A stretch of 64,000 nucleotides of DNA, from NCBI RefSeq assembly GCF_007829875.1, contig NZ_VIWV01000001.1, positions 2,574,501 to 2,638,500 of the forward strand, in the 5' to 3' direction. Positions 56,661 to 64,000 of this stretch are shown piece by piece. The notes below the pieces were generated by a model. That model ran no database searches. It saw nothing but the letters and a program-made list of their open reading frames with translations, and was not told the origin of the DNA. Source of the stretch: Streptomyces capillispiralis. GTDB taxonomy: Bacteria > Actinomycetota > Actinomycetes > Streptomycetales > Streptomycetaceae. How positions within the stretch are numbered: the first letter of the stretch is position 1; each line of letters opens with the position of its first letter. Made by a program: the position numbers and the translations under genes.

Positions 56661-57509
56661 TCAGTGCTCGTAGAAGCCCTGCCCGCTCTTGCGGCCGATG
56701 TCACCGGCGTCAACCATCCGGCGCATCAGCTCGGGAGCCGCGAACTTCTCGTCCTGGGACTCGGTGTAGATGTTGCCCGTGGCGTGCAGCAGGATGTCCA
56801 CGCCGGTCAGGTCGGCGGTGGCCAGCGGTCCCATCGCGTGGCCGAAGCCCAGCTTGCAGGCCAGGTCGATGTCCTCGGCGCTCGCCACGCCCGACTCGTA
56901 CAGCTTGGCGGCCTCGACGACGAGGGCGCAGATGAGGCGGGTGGTGACGAAGCCGGCGACGTCGCGGTTGACGACGATGCAGGTCTTGCCGACCGACTCG
57001 GCGAACTCCCGCGCCCTGGCGAGGGTTTCATCGCTGGTCTTGTAGCCGCGGACCAGCTCGCACAGCTGCATCATGGGGACGGGCGAGAAGAAGTGGGTGC
57101 CGACGACCCGCTCCGGGCGCTCCGTCACGGCCGCGATCTTGGTGATCGGGATGGCGGAGGTGTTGGAGGCGAGGACGGCGTCCTCCCGCACGAGCTTGTC
57201 GAGCGCGCGGAAGATCTCGTGCTTGACCTCGAGCTTCTCGAACACCGCCTCGACCACGACGTCGGCGTCCGCGCAGGCGTCCAGGTCGGTGGTGGTGGTG
57301 ATCCGGGCCAGGGCGGCGTCGGCGTCGTGCGCCTCCAGCTTCCCCTTGGCGACGAACTTGTCGTACGAGGCCTTGATGCCGTCGGTGCCGCGCGTGAGCG
57401 CCTCGTCGGTGACGTCACGCAGGACGACGTCCCAGCCCGCCTGAGCGGAGACCTGGGCGATACCGGATCCCATGAGACCGGCCCCGATGACGGCGAGCTT
57501 GCGTGCCAC
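56661..57509 (-). CDS. 3-hydroxybutyryl-CoA dehydrogenase
   Basis: The enzyme uses NAD(P)H to interconvert acetoacetyl-CoA and 3-hydroxybutyryl-CoA. The 282 residues include the Rossmann motif VIGAGLMGSGIA, the catalytic region SNTSAIPI and GTHFFSPVP, and the C-terminal dimer domain with GPLATADLTGVD. GTG at 57509 follows GGGGAG. With the thiolase (39.1 kb) it forms the first two steps toward butyryl-CoA. It corresponds to SCO5385 by gene order. Confidence 0.95.
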   Translation of the reverse strand: MARKLAVIGAGLMGSGIAQVSAQAGWDVVLRDVTDEALTRGTDGIKASYDKFVAKGKLEAHDADAALARITTTTDLDACADADVVVEAVFEKLEVKHEIFRALDKLVREDAVLASNTSAIPITKIAAVTERPERVVGTHFFSPVPMMQLCELVRGYKTSDETLARAREFAESVGKTCIVVNRDVAGFVTTRLICALVVEAAKLYESGVASAEDIDLACKLGFGHAMGPLATADLTGVDILLHATGNIYTESQDEKFAAPELMRRMVDAGDIGRKSGQGFYEH

Positions 57510-57634
57510 TGTACGACTCCCCTGATACGCGCTGTCTTGTTCTCCAGAAGCGGACATTAGCGTTCGCCGGGCGCCGTGTGACCGGTAAGTAACGCGCGTC
57601 ACGTCTCACATGACGGACATCACACGGCGGAGGG

Positions 57635-58276
57635 TCATTCCGCGCCACGGACGGCGTACTTGAGCACCTTGGGGCTCAACAGACCCTCCATCTCGTCCAG
57701 CAGGACCAGGGTCTCGCGGGACACCTCGTTGCGGTCGCGGCCGGCGACCATGGCGCGTCCGATGGTGCCCATCACCGTCTGGTGGACCCAGTTGAGCTGA
57801 CCGGCGATCAGGGTGGGCAGGGGGTCGTCGTCCGACGCGCCGGTCTCCTCGCGCAGGGTGCGCTCCAGGTTGTCCTGGACCTCCTGCTGGATGGCCCAGA
57901 GCCGGGAGCGCAGGGGCGGCGCGTCGTCGATGACCCGCATGAAGCGGTCGTACCCCTCCATCAGGCCGATCCGGGGGGACACCGCCTCGACCTCCTCGCG
58001 CAGTTCCCGCAGCACGGCCTCGGCCGCGGACTCCCCGGCGCCCCGTCCGCGCACCCAGCGCGAGAGCCGGTCGACGACGCCCTGGCTGCGGTCGAAGAAG
58101 AGGTCCTCCTTGGTCGGGAAGTAGTTGTAGACGGTGTTCACGGAGACGTCGGCGGCCTCCGCCACCTCGGCGACGGTCACCGTCACGAAGCCGTACTCCA
58201 GGAACAGTCCGGTGGCGATGTCCGAGATCCGCTGCCTGGTCTCGCGCTTCTTCCGCTCCCTGAGCCCCTCTGCCAT
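57635..58276 (-). CDS. TetR-family regulator, probable repressor of the divergent ABC exporter
   Basis: The 213-residue protein has a helix-turn-helix VTVAEVAEAADVSVNTVYNYFPTKEDL and a helical ligand domain. It is divergent from an ABC-2 exporter across 91 bp, the usual layout of an exporter repressor sensing its substrate. Two TTGGGGT direct repeats (58324-58330, 58341-58347) lie just before the exporter start and could be its operator. ATG 58276 is chosen over 58285 for ribosome-site spacing. Confidence 0.92.
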   Translation of the reverse strand: MAEGLRERKKRETRQRISDIATGLFLEYGFVTVTVAEVAEAADVSVNTVYNYFPTKEDLFFDRSQGVVDRLSRWVRGRGAGESAAEAVLRELREEVEAVSPRIGLMEGYDRFMRVIDDAPPLRSRLWAIQQEVQDNLERTLREETGASDDDPLPTLIAGQLNWVHQTVMGTIGRAMVAGRDRNEVSRETLVLLDEMEGLLSPKVLKYAVRGAE

Positions 58277-58367
58277 GTCCCTCATCGTAGGTCGGCCGCA
58301 TGATCGTTGGACTCCCGCAAACTTTGGGGTCATTGCAAAATTGGGGTTACTCTGTTTTTCTGGGGGC

Positions 58368-59150
58368 ATGGCACTCATCAGTACGGCCGGACTGGCCCGT
58401 ACCTTCCAGACGAGGAACGGCCCGGTCGAAGCGGTGCGCGGCATCGACCTGACCGTCCGCGAGGGCGAGATCCTCGGCTTCCTCGGGCCCAACGGGGCCG
58501 GCAAGACCACCACCCTGCGCATGCTCACCACCCTGCTCGCCCCCACCGGCGGCGCGGCCACGGTCGCCGGCCACGACCTGGCCACCGATCCGGCCGGGGT
58601 CCGCCGGGCCTGCGGCTACGTGGCGCAGTCCGGCGGGGTGGACCCGCACATCACGGTGCGGGAGGAGCTGGTCACCCAGGGCCGTCTGTACCGGCTCACC
58701 AAGGAGCGGGCGGCCGGGCGCGCCGAGGAACTCGCCCGCGACCTCGACCTCACCGAGCTGCTCGACCGCACGTGCGCGGCGCTGTCCGGCGGGCAGCGCC
58801 GCCGCCTGGACATCGCGATGGCGCTCACCCACCGCCCGAAGGTGCTGTTCCTGGACGAGCCGACGACCGGTCTCGATCCCCGCAGCCGCGCCGATCTGTG
58901 GGACCTGGTGCGCCGGCTGCGCGACGAGCACGGCACCACCGTGTTCCTGACCACCCACTACCTCGACGAGGCGGACGCCCTCGCGGACCGGCTGGTCGTC
59001 GTCGACCGCGGCGTGGTCGCCGCCGAGGGCACGCCCAGTGCCCTGAAGCTGGAGTACGGCGGCTCGCTCGACGCCACGCTCCAGGACACCTTCCTCGCCA
59101 TCACCGGCCGCAGCGCCGCCCCGGCCGACGCCGCCCCCGTAGCCGTATAG
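58368..59150 (+). CDS. DrrA-like ABC exporter ATPase
   Basis: This 260-residue daunorubicin-resistance-type ATPase has Walker A GPNGAGKTT, the classic signature LSGGQRRRLDIAMAL, Walker B VLFLDEPTTGLD and H-loop TTHYLDEAD. It is shorter than usual DrrA (about 320) because the C-terminal extension is reduced. A permease follows after 14 bp. It is likely a multidrug or antibiotic exporter induced through the divergent TetR. Confidence 0.94.
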   Translation: MALISTAGLARTFQTRNGPVEAVRGIDLTVREGEILGFLGPNGAGKTTTLRMLTTLLAPTGGAATVAGHDLATDPAGVRRACGYVAQSGGVDPHITVREELVTQGRLYRLTKERAAGRAEELARDLDLTELLDRTCAALSGGQRRRLDIAMALTHRPKVLFLDEPTTGLDPRSRADLWDLVRRLRDEHGTTVFLTTHYLDEADALADRLVVVDRGVVAAEGTPSALKLEYGGSLDATLQDTFLAITGRSAAPADAAPVAV

Positions 59151-59164
59151 GACACCGACACCCC

Positions 59165-59914
59165 ATGCTGCTCCACGACACCGCGCTCATCTACGGGCGC
59201 TACCTCCGCCAGTCCCTGCGCTCCCGCTTCGCGCTGCTCTTCGGCGTGCTGATGCCACTGCTGTACCTGCTGTTCTTCGGCCCGCTGCTGACCGGTCTGC
59301 CGCTCGGCGGGCCGGGCAGCTCCTGGCAGCTGCTGGTCCCGGGACTGCTGCTGCAACTCGGGCTGTTCGGAGCCTCGTTCGCCGGCTTCTCGATCATCAT
59401 CGAGAAGGGCCACGGCGTGGTCGAGCGGATGCGCGTCACCCCCGTCAGCCGTCTCGCCCTGCTGCTGGGCCGGGTGCTGCGCGACGCCACCGTCTTCCTC
59501 TTCCAGGCGGTGCTGCTGGTGCTGGCGGCGCTGGTGATGGGGTTGCGGGCACCCCTGGCCGGCGTGCTGATCGGCTTCGCCTTCGTCGCCCTGCTGACCG
59601 TCTCCCTGGCCGCTCTGTCGTACGCGCTCGCGATGCGGATCGACACCCCGCAGGGGTTCGGGCCCACGGTCAACGCCCTGACGATGCCGTCGATGCTGCT
59701 GTCGGGCCTGATGCTCCCGATGACCCTGGGCCCCGCCTGGCTGGACGTGCTGTCGCACCTGATGCCGTTCCGCTACCTGGTGGACGCGGTGCGGGACGCC
59801 TACGTCGGCGCGTACGCGACGGCCCACATGCTGTACGGCGCCCTGGTCGCCGTCGGTCTCACGGTGCTCGCCGTGACCGTGGGCACACGTGTCTTCCGCA
59901 CGGCCGGGCCGTAA
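59165..59914 (+). CDS. DrrB-like ABC-2 exporter permease
   Basis: This 249-residue membrane protein has six hydrophobic segments, the ABC-2 conserved EKGHGVVERMRVTPVSRLALLLGRVLRD loop and LMPFRYLVDAVRDAYVG near the end. It is the partner of the preceding ATPase. Only 13 bp separate it from the adenosyltransferase gene, so the three may be cotranscribed. Confidence 0.94.
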   Translation: MLLHDTALIYGRYLRQSLRSRFALLFGVLMPLLYLLFFGPLLTGLPLGGPGSSWQLLVPGLLLQLGLFGASFAGFSIIIEKGHGVVERMRVTPVSRLALLLGRVLRDATVFLFQAVLLVLAALVMGLRAPLAGVLIGFAFVALLTVSLAALSYALAMRIDTPQGFGPTVNALTMPSMLLSGLMLPMTLGPAWLDVLSHLMPFRYLVDAVRDAYVGAYATAHMLYGALVAVGLTVLAVTVGTRVFRTAGP

Positions 59915-59927
59915 CTAGGCTGGTGCC

Positions 59928-60500
59928 ATGGTCAACCTGACGCGCATCTACACCCGCACCGGCGACAAGGGCACCACCCACCTCGGCGACATGAGCCGGG
60001 TGCCCAAGACCGACCTGCGGATCTCCGCCTACGCGGACGCCAACGAGGCGAACGCGGTGATCGGCACGGCGATCGCGCTGGGCGGCCTGGAGCACGAGGT
60101 CGTCCAGGTCCTCACCCGCGTGCAGAACGACCTGTTCGACGTGGGCGCGGACCTGTCGACACCGGTGGCGGAGAACCCCGAGTACCCGCCGCTGCGGGTC
60201 GAGCAGTTCTACGTCGACCGGCTGGAGGCGGACTGCGACCGCTTCAACGAGCGGCTGGACAAGCTCCGCTCCTTCATCCTGCCGGGCGGGACGCCGGGCG
60301 CGGCCCTGCTGCACCAGGCCTGCACGGTCGTGAGGCGGGCCGAGCGCTCCACCTGGGCGGCGCTGGAGGCCCATGGCGAGACCATGAACCCCCTCACCGC
60401 CACCTACCTCAACCGCCTCTCCGACCTCCTGTTCATCCTGGCCCGCATCGCGAACAAGGAGACCGGGGACGTGCTGTGGGTCCCGGGCGGCGAACGCTGA
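59928..60500 (+). CDS. PduO-type cob(I)alamin adenosyltransferase
   Basis: The enzyme makes adenosylcobalamin, the coenzyme required by isobutyryl-CoA and methylmalonyl-CoA mutases. The 190 residues include the ATP-binding N-terminus TRIYTRTGDKGTTHLGD, the family core SFILPGGTPGAALLHQACTVVRRAER and LNRLSDLLFILAR. It links functionally to icmA/meaB/mce in this window. ATG at 59928 lies 13 bp after the exporter permease; the neighbour downstream converges. Confidence 0.95.
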   Translation: MVNLTRIYTRTGDKGTTHLGDMSRVPKTDLRISAYADANEANAVIGTAIALGGLEHEVVQVLTRVQNDLFDVGADLSTPVAENPEYPPLRVEQFYVDRLEADCDRFNERLDKLRSFILPGGTPGAALLHQACTVVRRAERSTWAALEAHGETMNPLTATYLNRLSDLLFILARIANKETGDVLWVPGGER

Positions 60501-60507
60501 CCCGCGC

Positions 60508-61092
60508 TCAGCGGCGGGCGTCCTCCTTCGCCTCGGCGGGGCGGTCCCCGGACCCTCCCGCCGGGGCCTTCTTGGGCCAGATCCAGTAGGCCAGGGCCAC
60601 CAGGCCGTGGATGCCGGCCGCCCGCCAGGCCGTGTAGCGCCAGGCCTCCAGGGAGGTGCTGCGGCCCGGGTCGTCGACGTACCAGATGGCGAGCTGGAGC
60701 AGCACGGTCGCCACGGCGGCGCCCGTCAGCGTGCCCAGCCAGATCCGGGTCTCGTGGCGGGCGCGGGGCATGCCGTAGCGCGGCGGGCCCTGCGGCTTCG
60801 GCGCGCCGCCCAGCCGGTGCGCGGCGTGCCCGTCGAGCCACTTCACCGTGCGGTGGCCGTGGCCCACGGTGTAGCCGATGTAGAGCGCGGCCAGTCCGTG
60901 CGTCCAGTTCGGCTCGGCGCCGTTCTTCAGGTCCAGTGCGGTGGCGACCAGCAGGACGACCTCCAGCAGCGGCTCGCACAGCAGCAGCGCCAGGCCGGTG
61001 CGCGGCATTCTCAGCAGGTAGCGGCAGGCCAGTCCGGCGGCCAGCAGCACCCAGAAGCCGATCTCACAGGCGGCGATCAGGGCGACGATCAC
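60508..61092 (-). CDS. Multi-pass membrane protein of unknown function
   Basis: The 194 residues contain about four hydrophobic helices. Two pairs (about 3-25/30-55 and 120-140/155-175) are split by a polar loop with GHGHRTVKWLDGHAAHRLGG, and the tail is charged. I do not recognise a characterised family. It converges with the adenosyltransferase gene (7 bp apart) and is divergent from the sensor kinase gene. Confidence 0.85.
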   Translation of the reverse strand: MIVALIAACEIGFWVLLAAGLACRYLLRMPRTGLALLLCEPLLEVVLLVATALDLKNGAEPNWTHGLAALYIGYTVGHGHRTVKWLDGHAAHRLGGAPKPQGPPRYGMPRARHETRIWLGTLTGAAVATVLLQLAIWYVDDPGRSTSLEAWRYTAWRAAGIHGLVALAYWIWPKKAPAGGSGDRPAEAKEDARR

Positions 61093-61244
61093 GGTTGGCT
61101 CCTCTCGGTCACCCTTTCAGGCTCCCGTCCGCAGCGGCCCGGCGCGTCGTCGCCGCCGACGAATCCGCGGTACATCGAAGGATGCAGTCCAGGACCCTCC
61201 GCCGGCATCAGGCGGCGCCCGGGCGCAGCGTGTTGGATGGGCCC

Positions 61245-62438
61245 ATGGCCGTACGACTCCCGCGTCCGCACCGCTTCGACCTGTGGCTGGCCCTCACCGG
61301 GCTGGTCGGCGGACTGCTGCTGTGGGGCATCGGGCTGGGCACCCGGCCGGCCGACGAACCGATCGTGCTCTTCGAGGGCCGCTGGCCGCTCCTCGTCCCG
61401 CTCCTGGTGACGGCCGGCTGCGAGCTGCTGCGCCGGACCGCCCCGCGCACGGCCCTGCTGACCGGCACCCTCGCCCTGATCGCGGACACCGTCACCCAGG
61501 GCAGCCTCGCCACCATCCTGATGTACACCGACCTGACGTACGCCGCCGTCGTGTACGGCACACCCGCCACGGCCCGCCGCATCCCCCGGATCACCGGTCT
61601 GCTCAGCATCGCCGCGGCGCTGGTGCCGTACGCCGTGTGGCGGGTGCCGGAGGCGCTGCTGATCGGGGTGGCGGTCGGGGTCGTCTCGTTCGGCCCCGCG
61701 TCGACCGGCCTCATCGTGCGCAACCACCGCGAGGCCGCCGAGACGGCCCGGCTGCGCGCCGAACAGACCGCGCTCCTCGCCGAGATGGACCGCGTCCAGG
61801 CGGTGACGGCGGAACGCGCGCGGATGGCGCGGGAGTTGCACGACATGGTCGCCAACCACCTCTCCGCGATCGCCATCCACTCCACGGCCGCGCTCTCCCT
61901 GGACGACCCCGCGACGTCCAGGGAGGCGCTCACCGTGATCCGGGAGAACAGCGTCCAGGGACTGTCCGAGATGCGGCGGCTCATCGGCATCCTCCGCGAC
62001 GGGGCCGACGACCTGGAGCCCGCCGCGACCCCCACGCTCGACAGCCTGGGCGCCCTGGTCGAGGGCGCCCGCGCCAATGGCCTCGACGTCACCCTCGACG
62101 CCGCCTACGACTCCGTCCCCGCGCCGGTCGAACTCGCCGCGTACAGGATGGTGCAGGAGTCGCTGACGAACGCGCTGAAGCACGCCGGGCGGGGGAAGGT
62201 CACCGTGTGGCTGCGCCGCCTGGACGACGCCCTCACCCTCCGGGTGAGCAGCCCCTACGACGGCCGGGACGCCCCGCGCGCACCGGGCTCCGGTGCCGGA
62301 CTCGTCGGCATGCGGGAGCGTGCCGCGCTGCTGCACGGGACGTTCGAGGCCGGACCGGAGAGCGGCCCGGACGGCAAGCTGTGGGTGGTGCGCGCCCTGC
62401 TGCCCGTCACCGACATCACCCTGGGAGACGACGTATGA
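61245..62438 (+). CDS. NarL-type sensor histidine kinase
   Basis: The 397-residue protein has five or six N-terminal membrane helices (about 12-155). A coiled linker leads to the HisKA_3 site ARELHDMVANHLSAIAIHSTAAL and an ATPase domain with QESLTNALKHAGRG and GSGAGLVGMRERA. It pairs with the following response regulator by an ATGA overlap. The chitinase downstream makes the ChiS/ChiR type of chitin-responsive pair a reasonable guess, but it is not proven. Confidence 0.93.
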   Translation: MAVRLPRPHRFDLWLALTGLVGGLLLWGIGLGTRPADEPIVLFEGRWPLLVPLLVTAGCELLRRTAPRTALLTGTLALIADTVTQGSLATILMYTDLTYAAVVYGTPATARRIPRITGLLSIAAALVPYAVWRVPEALLIGVAVGVVSFGPASTGLIVRNHREAAETARLRAEQTALLAEMDRVQAVTAERARMARELHDMVANHLSAIAIHSTAALSLDDPATSREALTVIRENSVQGLSEMRRLIGILRDGADDLEPAATPTLDSLGALVEGARANGLDVTLDAAYDSVPAPVELAAYRMVQESLTNALKHAGRGKVTVWLRRLDDALTLRVSSPYDGRDAPRAPGSGAGLVGMRERAALLHGTFEAGPESGPDGKLWVVRALLPVTDITLGDDV

Positions 62439-63076
62439 TCCGCGTCCTGGTCGCCGAGGACCAGTCCGCCGTCCGTGCGGGACTGGTCCTCATCCTGCGC
62501 AGCGCCCCCGACATCGAGGTCGTCGGTGAGGCGGCGGACGGCGAACAGGCGGTGGCGCTCGCCCGTGAGCTGCGCCCCGACCTGGTGCTGATGGACGTGC
62601 AGATGCCCCGCCTGGACGGGGTGTCGGCGACCCGGCGGGTGGTGGCGGAGGGGCTCGCCGACGTGCTGGTGCTGACCACCTTCGACCTCGACGAGTACGT
62701 GTTCGGGGCGCTGCGGGCCGGTGCCGCCGGGTTTCTGCTGAAGAACACGGAGGCGCGGGATCTCGTCACGGCGGTGCGCACGGTGGCGCGCGGGGAGGGC
62801 ATCGTCGCCCCGGCCGTCACCCGGCGGCTGATCGCGGAGTTCGCCGCGAAGCCCGCCCGCCGGACGACGGCCGATCCGGCGGTGCTGGACTCCCTCACCC
62901 GGCGCGAGCGCGAGGTGCTGTCCTGTCTCGGGGAGGGGCTGTCCAACGCCGACATCGCGGCCCGGCTCGACATGGCCGAGGCCACGGTGAAGACGCACGT
63001 CAGCCGGCTGCTGGGGAAGCTGGAGCTGCGCAGCCGGGTGCAGGCGGCGGTGCTGGCGCAGGAATGGGGGATCTGA
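62435..63076 (+). CDS. NarL/FixJ-family response regulator
   Basis: This 213-residue regulator has a receiver domain (AEDQ pocket, LVLMDVQMPRLDG phospho-Asp, KNTEA Lys) and a LuxR-type helix-turn-helix (LTRREREVLSCLGEGLSNADIAARLDMAEATVKTHVSRLLGKL). It is translated from ATG overlapping the kinase stop. It ends 144 bp before the chitinase start, so the chitinase promoter is an obvious candidate target. Confidence 0.95.
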   Translation: MIRVLVAEDQSAVRAGLVLILRSAPDIEVVGEAADGEQAVALARELRPDLVLMDVQMPRLDGVSATRRVVAEGLADVLVLTTFDLDEYVFGALRAGAAGFLLKNTEARDLVTAVRTVARGEGIVAPAVTRRLIAEFAAKPARRTTADPAVLDSLTRREREVLSCLGEGLSNADIAARLDMAEATVKTHVSRLLGKLELRSRVQAAVLAQEWGI

Positions 63077-63092
63077 CAGAAGCACCCCACAG

Positions 63093-63134
63093 TGGTCCAG
63101 ACCTATTGACCTGTGGTCCAGACCTTTCTATCCT
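63093..63134 (+). promoter_or_regulatory. Chitinase promoter with two DasR-type repeats
   Basis: TGGTCCAGACCT occurs twice, at 63093-63104 and 63114-63125, exactly 21 bp apart (two helical turns). TTGACC (63107-63112) and TATCCT (63129-63134), spaced 16 bp, form the promoter, so one repeat lies in the spacer and one just upstream. Twelve-base direct repeats of this sequence are known from Streptomyces chitinase genes, where they mediate chitin induction and glucose repression. They also resemble DasR sites. Confidence 0.85.
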
Positions 63135-63220
63135 CGCGGCACTGCGCGTGTGATGGCTCAGTCATGCTCGCAACAACACTCGGGTGCGCCCAGCGGCGCA
63201 ATCACCAGAGGAGGCGCAGC

Positions 63221-64000
<780 letters not shown>

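Overview
This window is a piece of a high-GC actinobacterial chromosome, almost certainly Streptomyces. It carries the polar-growth coiled-coil pair scy/filP, chitinase-type control repeats, PduO/IcmA/MeaB B12 metabolism, NucS, and GC-rich third codon positions throughout. From pfkA (about 12.3 kb) to the right edge, the gene order matches, as far as I remember it, the S. coelicolor core block from about SCO5426 down to SCO5376. The left 11.5 kb does not belong to that block as I know it and looks like an accessory locus.

Left accessory part (1-11.5 kb, all minus strand): two NRPS genes encode C-A-T-C-A-T and then C-A..., the second running off the left edge. The last adenylation domain has the textbook threonine pocket. 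The first two pockets are unfamiliar and acidic. Upstream lie an intact TauD/TfdA-type dioxygenase and a collapsed ABC importer: the first 46 codons of a permease are joined directly to an ATPase that begins inside its Walker A motif. A 758-bp gene-poor stretch follows.

Central carbon block (12.2-18.4 kb): pfkA faces pta-ackA and pyk. Pta-AckA interconverts acetyl-CoA and acetate; pyk appears leaderless behind nested palindromes. Next come a leftward three-gene cell-envelope set of unknown function (DUF6230, DUF6114 and a Pro/Ser/Thr-rich protein), a CnoX-like thioredoxin, a TetR regulator, a SAM methyltransferase and a sulfur module of LysR regulator, cysteine dioxygenase and YeiH-type transporter.

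Acyl-CoA/B12 genes are scattered from 27 to 60 kb: icmA, meaB plus thiolase, methylmalonyl-CoA epimerase, 3-hydroxyacyl-CoA dehydrogenase and PduO adenosyltransferase. Together they could link acetoacetyl-CoA/butyryl-CoA to isobutyryl-CoA and methylmalonyl-CoA. Between them are two DUF3817 membrane proteins, a YceI protein, three tandem AIM24 proteins, an AbsC-like MarR regulator, and an OmpR-type two-component system divergent from an Asp-rich PepSY protein.

Right part (41-64 kb): scy and filP (tip polarity and cytoskeleton), two ABC-2 exporters in tandem, a luciferase-like monooxygenase, a SCO5389-family protein, nucS (mismatch repair), a large degenerate ATPase with a secreted tail, a STAS protein, a TetR-controlled DrrAB-like exporter, a NarL-type two-component system, and the start of a secreted chitinase behind two DasR-type repeats. 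I see no rRNA, tRNA, CRISPR array or complete insertion sequence.
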